A stretch of DNA of 64,000 bases. Source: Desulfobulbaceae bacterium (GTDB lineage Bacteria > Desulfobacterota > Desulfobulbia > Desulfobulbales > Desulfocapsaceae). Location: positions 1 to 64,000 of the forward strand of contig QKIH01000004.1 in assembly GCA_003249645.1 (NCBI GenBank). Reading direction: 5' to 3'. Shown here piece by piece: positions 1-8,383 of this stretch (position 1 is the stretch's first letter; each line of letters starts with the position of its first letter). The translations under genes were made by a program, and so were the position numbers. Under the pieces are notes generated by a model. It made no database searches, had not been told where the DNA came from, and worked only from the letters and a program-made list of their open reading frames with translations.

Positions 1-1
1 A

Positions 2-136
2 TATTTATCCGAGTTCTGTTATCGTTTTAATAGACGATTTTATTTAAAAAATATGCTTGATGCTTTGTTAAAAGCTGCTGTTAATTCAAAACCAATTCCA
101 CAACATATGCTTCAATTAGCTGAGGATTGGTGGTAA
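2..136 (+). CDS. IS1595/ISXO2-family transposase, C-terminal fragment cut by window edge
   Basis: An open frame runs from the window edge to a TAA at 134-136 and encodes about 44 residues. It begins YLSEFCYRFNRR, which matches the end of the ISXO2-like DDE transposase domain (the family typically shows a Y-L-x-E-F-x-x-R-F-N-R motif near its C-terminus). The remainder, ending in AEDWW, is a short low-complexity tail. The start and catalytic residues lie outside the window, so intactness cannot be judged. I could not identify the right terminal inverted repeat in the next 250 bases with confidence. Confidence 0.7.
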   Translation, partial: YLSEFCYRFNRRFYLKNMLDALLKAAVNSKPIPQHMLQLAEDWW

Positions 137-402
137 CCAGATATGAATTTGTAAAATTTCCGGAATATTAGTTAGTTAAAAAACTTGCTTTATATAATCA
201 ATCTGATATAAGGGCATATAAGTGATAGGATTGTTGGAAATAAATCTTTTTGTTTGATAAGATTTACATTGACACACAAGTAATTATAGTAGTCGGAGTA
301 CTACCCTGTGAATACTGGAGAGGTTGAGAAAGTAAGGAATAGGGTTTGTCAATTTGTGTTGCCCTATATGAGGTGCTACAAAATATTTAAGGGGGAGATG
401 GT

Positions 403-1710
403 ATGATTTTAAGTAAATGTACTACAAGTGCAGTTATCGGTGGTTTGTGTTTATTAGGTGCAGGAGTATCATCAGCAGAGACCCTCGGTGATGCAATCAC
501 AGAGGTTCTCCAGAGTCATCCACAAGTTCGAGCACAGGCATATAACCGCTTGGCAAAAGATGAAGAGGTTGGACAGGCAAGAGCTGGCTATCTTCCGACC
601 CTTGATGTTGAAGGGGCGATAGGCTGGGCTGACTACCAGGAGCCAACTGATGTTGGAACCCTTCATCCCAGAGAGGCCTCCGTCAGTGTTCGGCAGAATG
701 TCTTTCGCGGCATGCAAACGATAAATGAGGTCTCAAGGACAAAGGCCGGAGTGAAGTCGTCAGCATACGCATTACAGGGTGTATCAGAAAATATTGCTTT
801 AAAAACGGCATCAGCTTACCTTGAAGTTCTGCGTCGTCAGGAAATTCTGGCTTTGGCAAAGGAAAATCTGCTTAACCATCAGCGTATTGGAGATCAGGTT
901 GAGTTGAGAAGCAACTCCGGTGTTGGATCACAAGCAGATTCAGAACAGGTTCAGAGTAGGCTTGCTCTTGCCCAGTCAAACGTTGTTATCACTGAAACCA
1001 ATCTGATGGATGCTCAAACCAATTATCTGTCACTGGTAGGGCATTTGCCTGGGGAACTAACTAAACCTGTTTCTCCGGAAGGATGGATGCCGCCAAGTAT
1101 TGAAGAAGCTGAAAAGATAGCTCTGGATGAGCATCCGACTCTGAAGTCCGCCAATTCCGATCTTGAGGCCAGAAAATACCAGAAAGATGTAGCTAACAGT
1201 CCCTTCTATCCAATCCTGGATTTAGAGCTGGATCAGATTTGGCAGGAGGAAATGAGTTATACGGTTGATAAAGAAGAAAAAACTGTGGCTATGGCCAGAG
1301 TTCGTTACAACCTGTTTAATGGTTATAATGATCGTTCAAGACAACTGCAGACCACCCAACTGGTAGGAGAGGCCCGTGAGATCAGAAACAACACTGCCCG
1401 TCAGGTTGTTGAATCGTTAAGACTTTCCTGGATGGCCTATCAGGCTGTTGTTCAGCGTGAAGATTATGTCAAGAAGCATGTTGACTCAAGTCAGGCGACC
1501 ACAGAATCATATAGCAAACAATTTGATCTTGGCAAGAGAACGCTTCTTGACGTTCTGGATACTGAAGCTGAACTTATCGAAGCAAAGCGTGACCTGATTG
1601 ATGTTGTGTATGATGGCCTTTATGCTCAATACCGTATATTAAACAGCATGGGCAGGTTAACGGAGACTCTTGGTCTTTCACTGCCTGAAGAGACTGTAGT
1701 AGAAGAATAG
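403..1710 (+). CDS. TolC-family outer membrane efflux/type I secretion protein
   Basis: A 435-aa protein with an N-terminal signal peptide (cleavage probably after SSA near residue 24) followed by two outer-membrane-efflux repeats rich in long helices. The opening after the signal (LGDAITEVLQSHPQV) and the phrase LGKRTLLDVLDTEAEL near residue 375 are typical of the TolC branch that serves type I secretion. It should form a trimeric outer-membrane channel and periplasmic tunnel. The start ATG has a good GGGGGAGATG ribosome site upstream. No membrane-fusion or ABC partner is present downstream, where a terminator and a receiver-like gene follow. Any partner would lie left of the window, beyond the transposase fragment. 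The substrate is unknown. Confidence 0.85.
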   Translation: MILSKCTTSAVIGGLCLLGAGVSSAETLGDAITEVLQSHPQVRAQAYNRLAKDEEVGQARAGYLPTLDVEGAIGWADYQEPTDVGTLHPREASVSVRQNVFRGMQTINEVSRTKAGVKSSAYALQGVSENIALKTASAYLEVLRRQEILALAKENLLNHQRIGDQVELRSNSGVGSQADSEQVQSRLALAQSNVVITETNLMDAQTNYLSLVGHLPGELTKPVSPEGWMPPSIEEAEKIALDEHPTLKSANSDLEARKYQKDVANSPFYPILDLELDQIWQEEMSYTVDKEEKTVAMARVRYNLFNGYNDRSRQLQTTQLVGEAREIRNNTARQVVESLRLSWMAYQAVVQREDYVKKHVDSSQATTESYSKQFDLGKRTLLDVLDTEAELIEAKRDLIDVVYDGLYAQYRILNSMGRLTETLGLSLPEETVVEE

Positions 1711-1745
1711 AATTCAGAGTAATTCACATTACGTCTTATTCTTAC

Positions 1746-1784
1746 AAAAGCCGGCATCTTCTAGTAGCTGTCGGCTTTTGTGTC
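1746..1784 (+). terminator. Rho-independent terminator after tolC-like gene
   Basis: An inverted repeat AAAAGCCGGCA / TGTCGGCTTTT (one mismatch) has an 18-base loop and is followed by TTTTGTGTCT. It starts about 35 bases after the TolC-family stop codon. Confidence 0.65.
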
Positions 1785-1860
1785 TCTTGCAGTAAGAGTA
1801 TTAATAGAATCAGTATAAATTTTTTTCGGAAAATCTGTCGGCTTGATCTGGGGGGGACGG

Positions 1861-2250
1861 ATGAGCGTACTTTTATGCAGCAGTAGAGAGCAGGTGATAA
1901 ACAGGTGGACAAGTCTTCTTGCAGATGAGGAACTGTATGAAGCTCAAACGCTGGAACATCTGCATTCGATTTGCCTTCAATTCAAAGCTGGAATCCTTCT
2001 TCTGGACGGGACTCTGGTTGATTGGGAAACCTTAAAAAAACTGTGTCGGCAGGAATTGGCAACCAAAATATTTCTCTTTTCAGATCGGCCTTCAGTCAGA
2101 CAAGGAGCGGCTGCTATGGTCTGTGGATGTGTCGGCTATGGCAATACTTATATGGCAAAGTCTCAGTTGGAAACGGCTATAGAGACAATTCGTCAAGGAA
2201 AAGTATGGCTTGGACGCAATCTGAAACAATATCTCTTGGAAAAGAAATAA
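1861..2250 (+). CDS. Stand-alone receiver-like domain protein
   Basis: A 129-aa protein that is only a response-regulator-type receiver fold. The third strand ends LLLDG (candidate phospho-acceptor Asp49), a later strand ends in FLFS (Ser74) and Lys100 follows the GYGNTYMAK turn. The C-terminus AIETIRQGKVWLGR resembles the linker of NarL/LuxR-type regulators, but no DNA-binding domain follows. The paired acidic residues normally found after the first strand are absent (VLLCSS instead of the usual VDD), so metal-dependent phosphorylation is doubtful. I chose ATG 1861 because GGGGGGGACGG lies directly before it. An in-frame ATG at 1843 has no such site. It may be a degenerate NarL-type regulator or a protein-interaction module. 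Confidence 0.6.
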   Translation: MSVLLCSSREQVINRWTSLLADEELYEAQTLEHLHSICLQFKAGILLLDGTLVDWETLKKLCRQELATKIFLFSDRPSVRQGAAAMVCGCVGYGNTYMAKSQLETAIETIRQGKVWLGRNLKQYLLEKK

Positions 2251-2266
2251 ACAAGATTACCCAATG

Positions 2267-2428
2267 CTAGCTTTTCTTCAGGAGAAAGAGACCTGCCACA
2301 ATCAGCATTGCCGGCCACCATGTCCATATTATATTTTTAAGAGATCCGAGATGTAATACTCCAAGATTGTTCAATAAGAGTACTCCTCCGGTGGCAATGA
2401 GAAGAAGGGGGCTGACTGTTATTCGCAT
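2267..2428 (-). CDS. Small two-helix membrane protein (LiaF/DUF5668-like)
   Basis: A 53-aa frame on the minus strand. It has an AAAGGAAAG ribosome site, a hydrophobic helix (SPLLLIATGGVLLLNN), a short polar turn, then WTWWPAMLIVAGLFLL and a KKS tail. The pattern of hydrophobic segment, NNLG, W-WPxxLI and a second segment is that of the LiaF/LiaI-type transmembrane region found in cell-envelope stress proteins. It ends 16 bases from the receiver-like gene in convergent orientation. It is short, so the call rests on composition, ribosome site and family-like motif. Confidence 0.6.
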   Translation of the reverse strand: MRITVSPLLLIATGGVLLLNNLGVLHLGSLKNIIWTWWPAMLIVAGLFLLKKS

Positions 2429-2670
2429 ATCTTTCCTTTCTGTTTGAATGAGATGTTGTCAAAGTTTACCTTGATAGCCCATTCTTTCAATACGTAATCT
2501 CTCTTATTTATTCAAGTTGTTTATTCAGAGAAAATTATTGTGGGCTGTTACTTATATGCTTGTAGGCAATTTCCCTATTTTGCCTTATCGTGTCCTACTG
2601 TGTGGTATTAGTCGTAGCAATTAACTTGACTGAAATGTGATTCCTGATAATGTTGTTCACAGAAATGTAT

Positions 2671-2735
2671 AACTCCGAGCCGAAAGACCTACCTTCCTAC
2701 GAACAGGGTCTGAGGTCGATAGGGTAATGAGAGAA
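2671..2735 (+). promoter_or_regulatory. Structured leader of moaA, candidate molybdenum-cofactor (Moco-II-like) RNA
   Basis: A G/C-rich block in otherwise AT-rich DNA ends about 40 bases before moaA. GACCT (2686-2690) can pair with AGGTC (2713-2717), and AGACC can alternatively pair with GGTCT (2707-2711), which gives two competing hairpins. Conserved RNA elements called Moco and Moco-II are known upstream of molybdenum-cofactor genes, the latter in delta-proteobacteria. I recognise the context and structure but cannot confirm a consensus match. It does not resemble the E. coli moaA Moco leader as I recall it. Confidence 0.4.
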
Positions 2736-2775
2736 ATCTTTTTGCCTTCCAACTTTGAAAAGGGGTAATTCACAC

Positions 2776-3789
2776 ATGTTTACCGATACGGCTACTCAAG
2801 CTGTTTCCACTCTTATCGACAATTTTGGCAGAGAAATAAGTTACTTACGTTTATCTATTACCGATCGTTGTAATTTGCGTTGTCGCTATTGTATGCCTGA
2901 AGAAGGTGTAACGTTTCTTGATCATAGTAAGATTCTGTCTTATGAGGAAATGGAGACGCTGGTTCGGGTTGCATTGCGTCTCGGTATAAAAAAGGTCCGC
3001 ATTACTGGCGGTGAACCTTTTGCCAGAAAGGGATGCATGGACTTTTTGGAGAGACTGAAGCTCCAGCTGGGCGTTCCGGCACTTCATGTCACAACAAACG
3101 GAGTTGTTCTTCAGCAGTATCTTGCAGATCTGAAGCGTATTGGCATTTCCGGTATTAATCTGAGCCTCGATACCATTAACCGGGGCAGGTTTGAAAATAT
3201 TACCCGCAGAGACCAGCTCGACAGTGTGTTGAGTTCTTTTTATGAAGCATTGCGTTTATCAATCCCCTTGAAAGTGAATTCGGTTATTCAGGCCGATACT
3301 ACCGACGATGAAATAGTAGAACTCGCCAAATTGATAACAATGCATCCGGTATCACTGAGATTTATTGAACTGATGCCGTTTTCAGGAAAAAAATCTGGGG
3401 CTGATAATACTCCTGCAATATCAGTTGAAGAAAGATTGCGAAGTCTTTTCCCCGGGATGACTGAAATCAGCTCTGATGTGATCGAAACTGCCAGAATATT
3501 TCATATTCCCGGTGCTGCAGGAACAGTAGGTATTATAGAAGGGCATTCCCGCAAGTTCTGTTCAACCTGTAATAAAATCAGGATAACTTCCCAAGGCATA
3601 TTGAAAACCTGCCTCTATGACAGGGGGGTATGCGATCTCCGTTCATTGATAAGGGAAGGGGCGGATGATGAGCAGGTTGCCAATGTCATTGTGAACCGGG
3701 TCAGCAAACGCTATGAGCATGGCAAGTTGGCAGAAGAGAAGACCCTTCAGACGCCGGTTCAGGAAACAATGTCACGGATAGGCGGCTAA
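2776..3789 (+). CDS. moaA: GTP 3',8-cyclase MoaA
   Basis: A radical SAM enzyme of 337 aa that converts GTP to 3',8-cyclo-7,8-dihydro-GTP, the first step of molybdopterin synthesis. The SAM/4Fe-4S motif is DRCNLRCRYC (Cys32, 36, 39), followed by RITGGEPFARK. A second C-terminal cluster motif FCSTCNKIR...KTC lies near residues 260-285, and the chain ends in GG as in most MoaA. I chose ATG 2776 (AAAAGGGG upstream) over an in-frame TTG at 2755. It is monocistronic here, with a structured leader, and converges on nikR 22 bases away. Molybdenum or tungsten enzymes such as formate dehydrogenase are implied elsewhere in the genome. Confidence 0.95.
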   Translation: MFTDTATQAVSTLIDNFGREISYLRLSITDRCNLRCRYCMPEEGVTFLDHSKILSYEEMETLVRVALRLGIKKVRITGGEPFARKGCMDFLERLKLQLGVPALHVTTNGVVLQQYLADLKRIGISGINLSLDTINRGRFENITRRDQLDSVLSSFYEALRLSIPLKVNSVIQADTTDDEIVELAKLITMHPVSLRFIELMPFSGKKSGADNTPAISVEERLRSLFPGMTEISSDVIETARIFHIPGAAGTVGIIEGHSRKFCSTCNKIRITSQGILKTCLYDRGVCDLRSLIREGADDEQVANVIVNRVSKRYEHGKLAEEKTLQTPVQETMSRIGG

Positions 3790-3811
3790 AAACGGTTGTC
3801 AAAAACGGGGG

Positions 3812-4222
3812 TCAATGGAGAAACTTGCCGGTTGTACTCATAGCCAGATTCCCGTCACGAACCCCACGTTGAGCCAGCAGCAGATCGGAAAGCTCCTGAA
3901 CTTCCTTTGCTTTCCCTTTCACGATAATGACTTCAAGACAGTTGTGGTGATCCATGTGAACGTGGGTTGTTGAGACAATCAGCCCGTGGAAGTCATGCTG
4001 AATCTCGGTAACCTTTTCCTGCAACTGATGTTGATGATGGTCGTAAACAAGGTTAATTACGCCCATTACCTCTTTGTCTGCTTCCCATTCTTTCTTCGTA
4101 AAAGCCTTGCGGATAAGATCTCTGATTGCCTCTGAGCGGTTGTTGTATTGACGCTCCTGAATATGTTCATCAAATATGTCGAGAAGGTTTTCTTCAATTG
4201 AAATGGAAAAACGTTTCAGCAT
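3812..4222 (-). CDS. nikR: Nickel-responsive ribbon-helix-helix regulator NikR
   Basis: A 136-aa protein with an N-terminal ribbon-helix-helix (RFSISIEENLLDIFDEHI) and a C-terminal ACT-like metal-binding domain. The nickel ligands fall at His76, His87, His89 and Cys95 (HVHMDHHNC), the same numbering as E. coli NikR. It should repress nickel uptake when nickel is plentiful. It starts 15 bases after the stop of the MFS transporter gene and is therefore probably the last gene of the ABC-permease/MFS operon. I found no obvious NikR operator, but the long dyad is hard to spot by eye. Confidence 0.93.
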   Translation of the reverse strand: MLKRFSISIEENLLDIFDEHIQERQYNNRSEAIRDLIRKAFTKKEWEADKEVMGVINLVYDHHQHQLQEKVTEIQHDFHGLIVSTTHVHMDHHNCLEVIIVKGKAKEVQELSDLLLAQRGVRDGNLAMSTTGKFLH

Positions 4223-4237
4223 GATCGGAGTCCGTTA

Positions 4238-5623
4238 TTATGGTTTGTCTTCAAGTGCGGACTTGAGGTCCGTATTTCGCAACAGATGCTTACATAGAAC
4301 TGAGACACCAATAATACCAAGTATTGAGTACCAGGGAAACCAGGAAACAGCCTCTTTAAAGGAGAGATTTTCTAAAACTGTTTCAGTTATTCCCGGTGAA
4401 GATGCTCTATTGCTGCTTCGAAGGGTTTGCATCAGTTGGGCAAAGCCAAGCCCGATTGCACCGTAGGCCAGGTTGAAAGCCATCCCTTTAAAGGACAGAA
4501 CAGTCGCTCTGTGATGTGATGAGGCAATTTGATTGAGGTAACTGCTGGTAAAAAACGATGTCAGCATGATACACACAAAAATTATTGCCATGGGAATAAC
4601 TCCGAGATAAGGGATGAATAAGGTGATGCCGGCAAAGCCTGCAATACAGAGAGTGCCAAGGATGATCATATTGGCAGCTGGAGAAAATGACGCCACCAGC
4701 TTTTCGGCAATCTTCGGTATCAGCAACCCGAGCAGGGATATGCCCGCGCCAATGAAGCCAAACAAGGCTTCAGGAATTTCGATCAGGCGGTAGTACTGAC
4801 TGGTCAGTGTCACCATCATACGCACGACGTGATCGAACATCATGCCAAGCAGGATAACTGCAAGCGCAAAAGGCGTTTGCAAGATCCAGCGGCCGGCATC
4901 ATGGGTTTTGCGAAGTGCTTCCCGAAAAGAACGGGGTTTACAGGAATCGTTTTCGCTGCTGCGGTGCTGAATGCCGGTTTCACGCATCATTGAAGCTGTT
5001 GACACAGCTAGCAGGCTGAGAACAAAGGTGAGAAAAAGCGGAATACGCATGGTCTGCTGCTGGGTGAAATTCTGTGCAATGCCGAAAAAATGAGCAACCT
5101 TGTTTACCACGACCGGGTCGTAAAGCAGGGCTCCGCTTATACCGGTGATAATCGATGCAACGGAGCTTATCCTCATAAGCAGGCTGAGTACTTGCGGCCA
5201 GTCTTTACGGTTGCCTTGTTCCATGAGCGAATCATATGCAATGGCCTCATCAGCTCCGCTGGCCATGGCTTCTGCCATCCCACTCAAGATCCTGTTGAGC
5301 AGGAAGGCCCAGAAAATTAGCTGCATATTGCCCAACGGGACAAAACAGATCAGGCCCAGTTCAAATGCCATCATGATTGATGTTGAAAGAACCAGCTTTT
5401 TTCTGCCGATGACATCGGCAAGGGCACCGGAAGGTACTTCTGCCAGGAAAATGGTTATTGCCCAGACACTGTTGAGTATTGCAAACTGTTCAACACTCAG
5501 CCCGAAATCTAGAAAGATGATGGTGAAAACGGGGTAGTAAAACCTGGCATTAAAGAATACACGGAAGGCAATAAAGAGCTGAATATTTCTTATACTGAAA
5601 GGGGATGGAGAGATGGCTGACAT
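4238..5623 (-). CDS. MFS transporter
   Basis: A 461-aa polytopic protein with about 12 hydrophobic segments. The signature between helices 2 and 3 (LAEVPSGALADVIGRKKLVL) is characteristic of the major facilitator superfamily. A central polar loop near residues 220-245 separates the two halves. It starts 9 bases downstream of the second ABC permease and is followed by nikR, so all appear co-transcribed. The substrate is not evident. The position between an amino-acid-type ABC transporter and NikR could mean metal, metallophore or amino-acid export, but this is inference from context only. Confidence 0.85.
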   Translation of the reverse strand: MSAISPSPFSIRNIQLFIAFRVFFNARFYYPVFTIIFLDFGLSVEQFAILNSVWAITIFLAEVPSGALADVIGRKKLVLSTSIMMAFELGLICFVPLGNMQLIFWAFLLNRILSGMAEAMASGADEAIAYDSLMEQGNRKDWPQVLSLLMRISSVASIITGISGALLYDPVVVNKVAHFFGIAQNFTQQQTMRIPLFLTFVLSLLAVSTASMMRETGIQHRSSENDSCKPRSFREALRKTHDAGRWILQTPFALAVILLGMMFDHVVRMMVTLTSQYYRLIEIPEALFGFIGAGISLLGLLIPKIAEKLVASFSPAANMIILGTLCIAGFAGITLFIPYLGVIPMAIIFVCIMLTSFFTSSYLNQIASSHHRATVLSFKGMAFNLAYGAIGLGFAQLMQTLRSSNRASSPGITETVLENLSFKEAVSWFPWYSILGIIGVSVLCKHLLRNTDLKSALEDKP

Positions 5624-5632
5624 TGAAGATGC

Positions 5633-6523
5633 TCACACAACTGTCTGATGCGACAGTTTCTTTTCAAGCAGGCTGACCAGCACTGAGAGAAAAAGACAGA
5701 GAACAAGATACATGGCTGTAATGGTCAACCACACTTCCATGGTCACCTGGGTGGTTGCCATGACCTGGAAACCCTGAAAGGTTAGTTCTTGGATAGATAT
5801 TACCGACACTATTGATGAATATTTAATGGTGTTGATGAATTCATTGGCAAGTGGCGGCAGCATAATTCGTATTGCCTGTGGCAGGATGACGAGCCGCATC
5901 TGCTTCCATCTGGTCAAGCCGAGAGCGCTCGAAGCTTCCCATTGACCTTTATCAATGGATTGAATGCCTCCCCTGACAATCTCAGTTATGTATGCTCCCT
6001 GAAACAGAGCAATGGTGAAGACACCTGAGAAAAACTGGGTGAGCAGTGCAGGTTTGGCAAACAAAAAAGTCAGCACGTCTTGAGTTGCTTTACTGCTGTT
6101 TCTTGCAAAGTCATCAATGCCAAGAAGCGGCATGATCTGGTCGCTGACGAAAAAGTAGAATATGAAAACCAGCACAAGCGGCGGCAGATTGCGGATGAGT
6201 TCAACATACGAACTGCCGACCATTCGGTTGAACAGCCGTGTAGATGTTCGCATAAAGCCCATCCATGTTCCAAAGATTGCGGCAAGTATCATTGCCCAGC
6301 TGCTGAGCTTGATGGTTGTCATCAAGCCCTGGAGCAGCACATTCATTTGCCAGTGACCCGTTTGCTGATTAAATTTGACCATATAGGTCGGGATAATAGA
6401 CCAGTCCCATTTATATTTGAGATTATAGCTGAAGCTGTAGATGACAAATGCAATACCGGCAATGACTGCGGTGAGAACAATGACATCGAGAAGCGAAAGT
6501 GATTTTCGTGATAAGCGGGTCAT
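5633..6523 (-). CDS. Polar amino-acid-type ABC transporter permease
   Basis: A 296-aa inner-membrane protein of the His/Glu/Gln/Arg permease family. After an N-terminal helix, the family signature YVELIRNLPPLVLVF lies in the middle, followed by GGIQSIDKGQWEASSALGL, the EAA loop that contacts the ATPase. I chose ATG 6523. An upstream in-frame extension (to 6619) overlaps the hairpin and the end of the binding-protein gene and looks non-coding. A terminator-like hairpin sits in the 56-base gap to the binding-protein gene. No ATPase gene is linked. Confidence 0.88.
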   Translation of the reverse strand: MTRLSRKSLSLLDVIVLTAVIAGIAFVIYSFSYNLKYKWDWSIIPTYMVKFNQQTGHWQMNVLLQGLMTTIKLSSWAMILAAIFGTWMGFMRTSTRLFNRMVGSSYVELIRNLPPLVLVFIFYFFVSDQIMPLLGIDDFARNSSKATQDVLTFLFAKPALLTQFFSGVFTIALFQGAYITEIVRGGIQSIDKGQWEASSALGLTRWKQMRLVILPQAIRIMLPPLANEFINTIKYSSIVSVISIQELTFQGFQVMATTQVTMEVWLTITAMYLVLCLFLSVLVSLLEKKLSHQTVV

Positions 6524-6533
6524 ATGCAACTGA

Positions 6534-6562
6534 GAAAAAACGGGGCGTGCAATACCGCCCCG
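6534..6562 (-). terminator. Intra-operon terminator/attenuator between binding protein and permease
   Basis: Read on the minus strand, a perfect 7-bp stem CGGGGCG / CGCCCCG with an 8-base loop is followed at once by six T. It lies between the binding-protein stop and the start of the next permease. This is a textbook intrinsic terminator shape. Partial termination would make binding protein in excess over downstream permease. Confidence 0.75.
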
Positions 6563-6579
6563 ACAGATCAGTGGAGGGG

Positions 6580-7416
6580 CTACTCGATCATCCCTTCCCA
6601 TTCCTTGGTGCCGAACCAATAGTGGTGTTTTTCTTCAAGCCAACCGCTGGCCCATGCCCCGGTAATCCATGCATTAAAAAATTCGAGTGTATCAGCATCA
6701 CCTTTTCTCAAAGCAAAGCCGATCGGTTCTTTTGTAAAAGTACCTTCAATCGGAAGAAAAAGAGTCTCTGGGTATTTTATTGCTTCAAAGGCAGGACGCG
6801 GTGCCGAGCCGACAACTGCATGTACGTTGCCGTTGCGTAGTTCCTGATAGGTCTGGGCCTCATCGTCAAACAGTCTGAGTTTGGCTTTAGGAAAATATTT
6901 TTTCGCAGCTGCAACCGCAGTGGTACCAAGTTTACAGGCAATTTCAACCGATTCATCGTTAAACTGCTCAAGTGAAGCAAAACCAGCAGCCTTTTCTTTG
7001 TGTGCGACAATGGCCATTCCGGAATATTCGTAAGGCTGGGAAAAATTCACCTTCAGAGCGCGTTGCGGGGTAATCCCCATTCCGCCTATGATAACGTCAA
7101 ACTTTCCGGTCAACAAAGCAGGAATGATTCCGGCCCACTTGGTTGGCACAAACTCTACTGTAACGTCTATATCTTCTGCGATCTTTCTGGCAACATCAAT
7201 TTCAAATCCGATGTACTCGCCGTTCTTGTCTTTCATTGCCCACGGCAGGAAGGTATCCATTCCTACCCGTAAAACACCTCGCTGCTGAATCTGGTTAATG
7301 GTGCTTTCCTCAGATAACTGCTGGCCAAGTGACTTGGCGCCGAAGACCGTTCCCGGTGCAATCAGAGCCAGCAAAAGCATTGATATCAGGGTTAACAGCC
7401 TGTTGTTTTTCGCCAT
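6580..7416 (-). CDS. ABC transporter substrate-binding protein, amino-acid (SBP_bac_3) family
   Basis: A 278-aa periplasmic protein with a signal peptide (Lys-rich start, hydrophobic core to VFGA near residue 27). The family pattern follows: a strand RGVLRVGMDTFLPW, then GEYIGFEIDVARKIA, WAGIIPALLTGKFDVIIGGM and a C-terminal segment PIGFALRKGDADTLEFFNAWI. It should deliver a polar amino acid or small chelate to the two flanking permeases. An AGGAGGAG ribosome site precedes ATG 7416. The ligand cannot be read from sequence. Linkage to nikR makes a histidine-type ligand worth testing, since nickel-histidine complexes are known uptake forms in other bacteria. Confidence 0.9.
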   Translation of the reverse strand: MAKNNRLLTLISMLLLALIAPGTVFGAKSLGQQLSEESTINQIQQRGVLRVGMDTFLPWAMKDKNGEYIGFEIDVARKIAEDIDVTVEFVPTKWAGIIPALLTGKFDVIIGGMGITPQRALKVNFSQPYEYSGMAIVAHKEKAAGFASLEQFNDESVEIACKLGTTAVAAAKKYFPKAKLRLFDDEAQTYQELRNGNVHAVVGSAPRPAFEAIKYPETLFLPIEGTFTKEPIGFALRKGDADTLEFFNAWITGAWASGWLEEKHHYWFGTKEWEGMIE

Positions 7417-7459
7417 TTTTCTCCTCCTGTAGGGTGTTCTGGGGTGTAATTATTTTTCA

Positions 7460-8272
7460 TCATGCAGTAAATTTGCGTTCCATGAATGCAATAGCCAGAG
7501 AAAGCAAAGTGGTAATAAAGAGGTATATCAGAGCAACGGTAAACCATACTTCAAAGGTAAGAAAAGTTTCTGCAATTACTGCCTGCGCTTCCATTGTGAG
7601 ATCGTAGATTGCAATGGTTGAGACCAGGGCAGAGTCCTTGATAAGGCTTACTGCCTGGCTGACGAGAGGCGGCAATGTTTTTTTGACCGCCTGCGGGATA
7701 ATGATGTGCCGGTAGGTGCGGTAGGGTGTGAGTCCGAGACTTCCTGCCGCTTCGTGTTGCTCTTCAGGAATAGATTCGATTCCTGAACGCAGAATTTCAG
7801 AAACATAAGCGCCTTCAAAGAGGCTTAAGGCAAGAACTGCTGAAAAAAAACGTTCCAGGCCGAAAACGGGTCCGACAACAAAATAGATGAAAAAAATCTG
7901 GATCAGTAAAGGGGTGTTTCTGATCAGTTCGAGATAAAGCCTGGCAAGACCCGAGGCGATGAAAGAATTTGATAGTCGGAATAAGGCAGTTATAAGGCCT
8001 ATAATGAATGCAAAGATCAGGCTTACCGAGGAAATTTTAAGAGTAACAATAAGGCCGTTGAGTAGCGGGCCTGCCTGAAACTGTCCGCTGTTTATGGTGT
8101 ACAGCAATTTGGGGATCTTGTACCACTGCCAGTTATAGCCAAGATTGTCGGCGCTTTGAAGGGCAAGATAGACGAGAACAGTCAGCAGGAGGCCGTACTG
8201 CAGAATATCAATAGCAGGTGACCTGAGAAAACGTTTCAATGTTTTCTTATGTGGCTCAGAGACATTGTCCAT
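7460..8272 (-). CDS. Polar amino-acid-type ABC transporter permease
   Basis: A 270-aa inner-membrane protein of the same family as the permease at 5633-6523. It carries LYLELIRNTPLLIQIFFIYF and the EAA-type loop SGIESIPEEQHEAAGSLGL. It is the first gene of the leftward set (this permease, binding protein, second permease, MFS, nikR). Two different permeases suggest a heterodimeric channel. No gene for the cognate ATPase occurs in the window, although one normally sits beside the permeases. Confidence 0.88.
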   Translation of the reverse strand: MDNVSEPHKKTLKRFLRSPAIDILQYGLLLTVLVYLALQSADNLGYNWQWYKIPKLLYTINSGQFQAGPLLNGLIVTLKISSVSLIFAFIIGLITALFRLSNSFIASGLARLYLELIRNTPLLIQIFFIYFVVGPVFGLERFFSAVLALSLFEGAYVSEILRSGIESIPEEQHEAAGSLGLTPYRTYRHIIIPQAVKKTLPPLVSQAVSLIKDSALVSTIAIYDLTMEAQAVIAETFLTFEVWFTVALIYLFITTLLSLAIAFMERKFTA

Positions 8273-8383
8273 GATATTTCGAGAGTTTTATTAACAGTGA
8301 TTACACTGTAAAACTACCCAAAATACAATGAAAAATCCACCGCTAAACCCGAAAAATGGGTAACGCGGCCGGTAAAGAGAAGA

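Noticed and set aside
6524..6619. N-terminal extension of the second permease
   Set aside because: It runs across the terminator hairpin and into the binding-protein gene.
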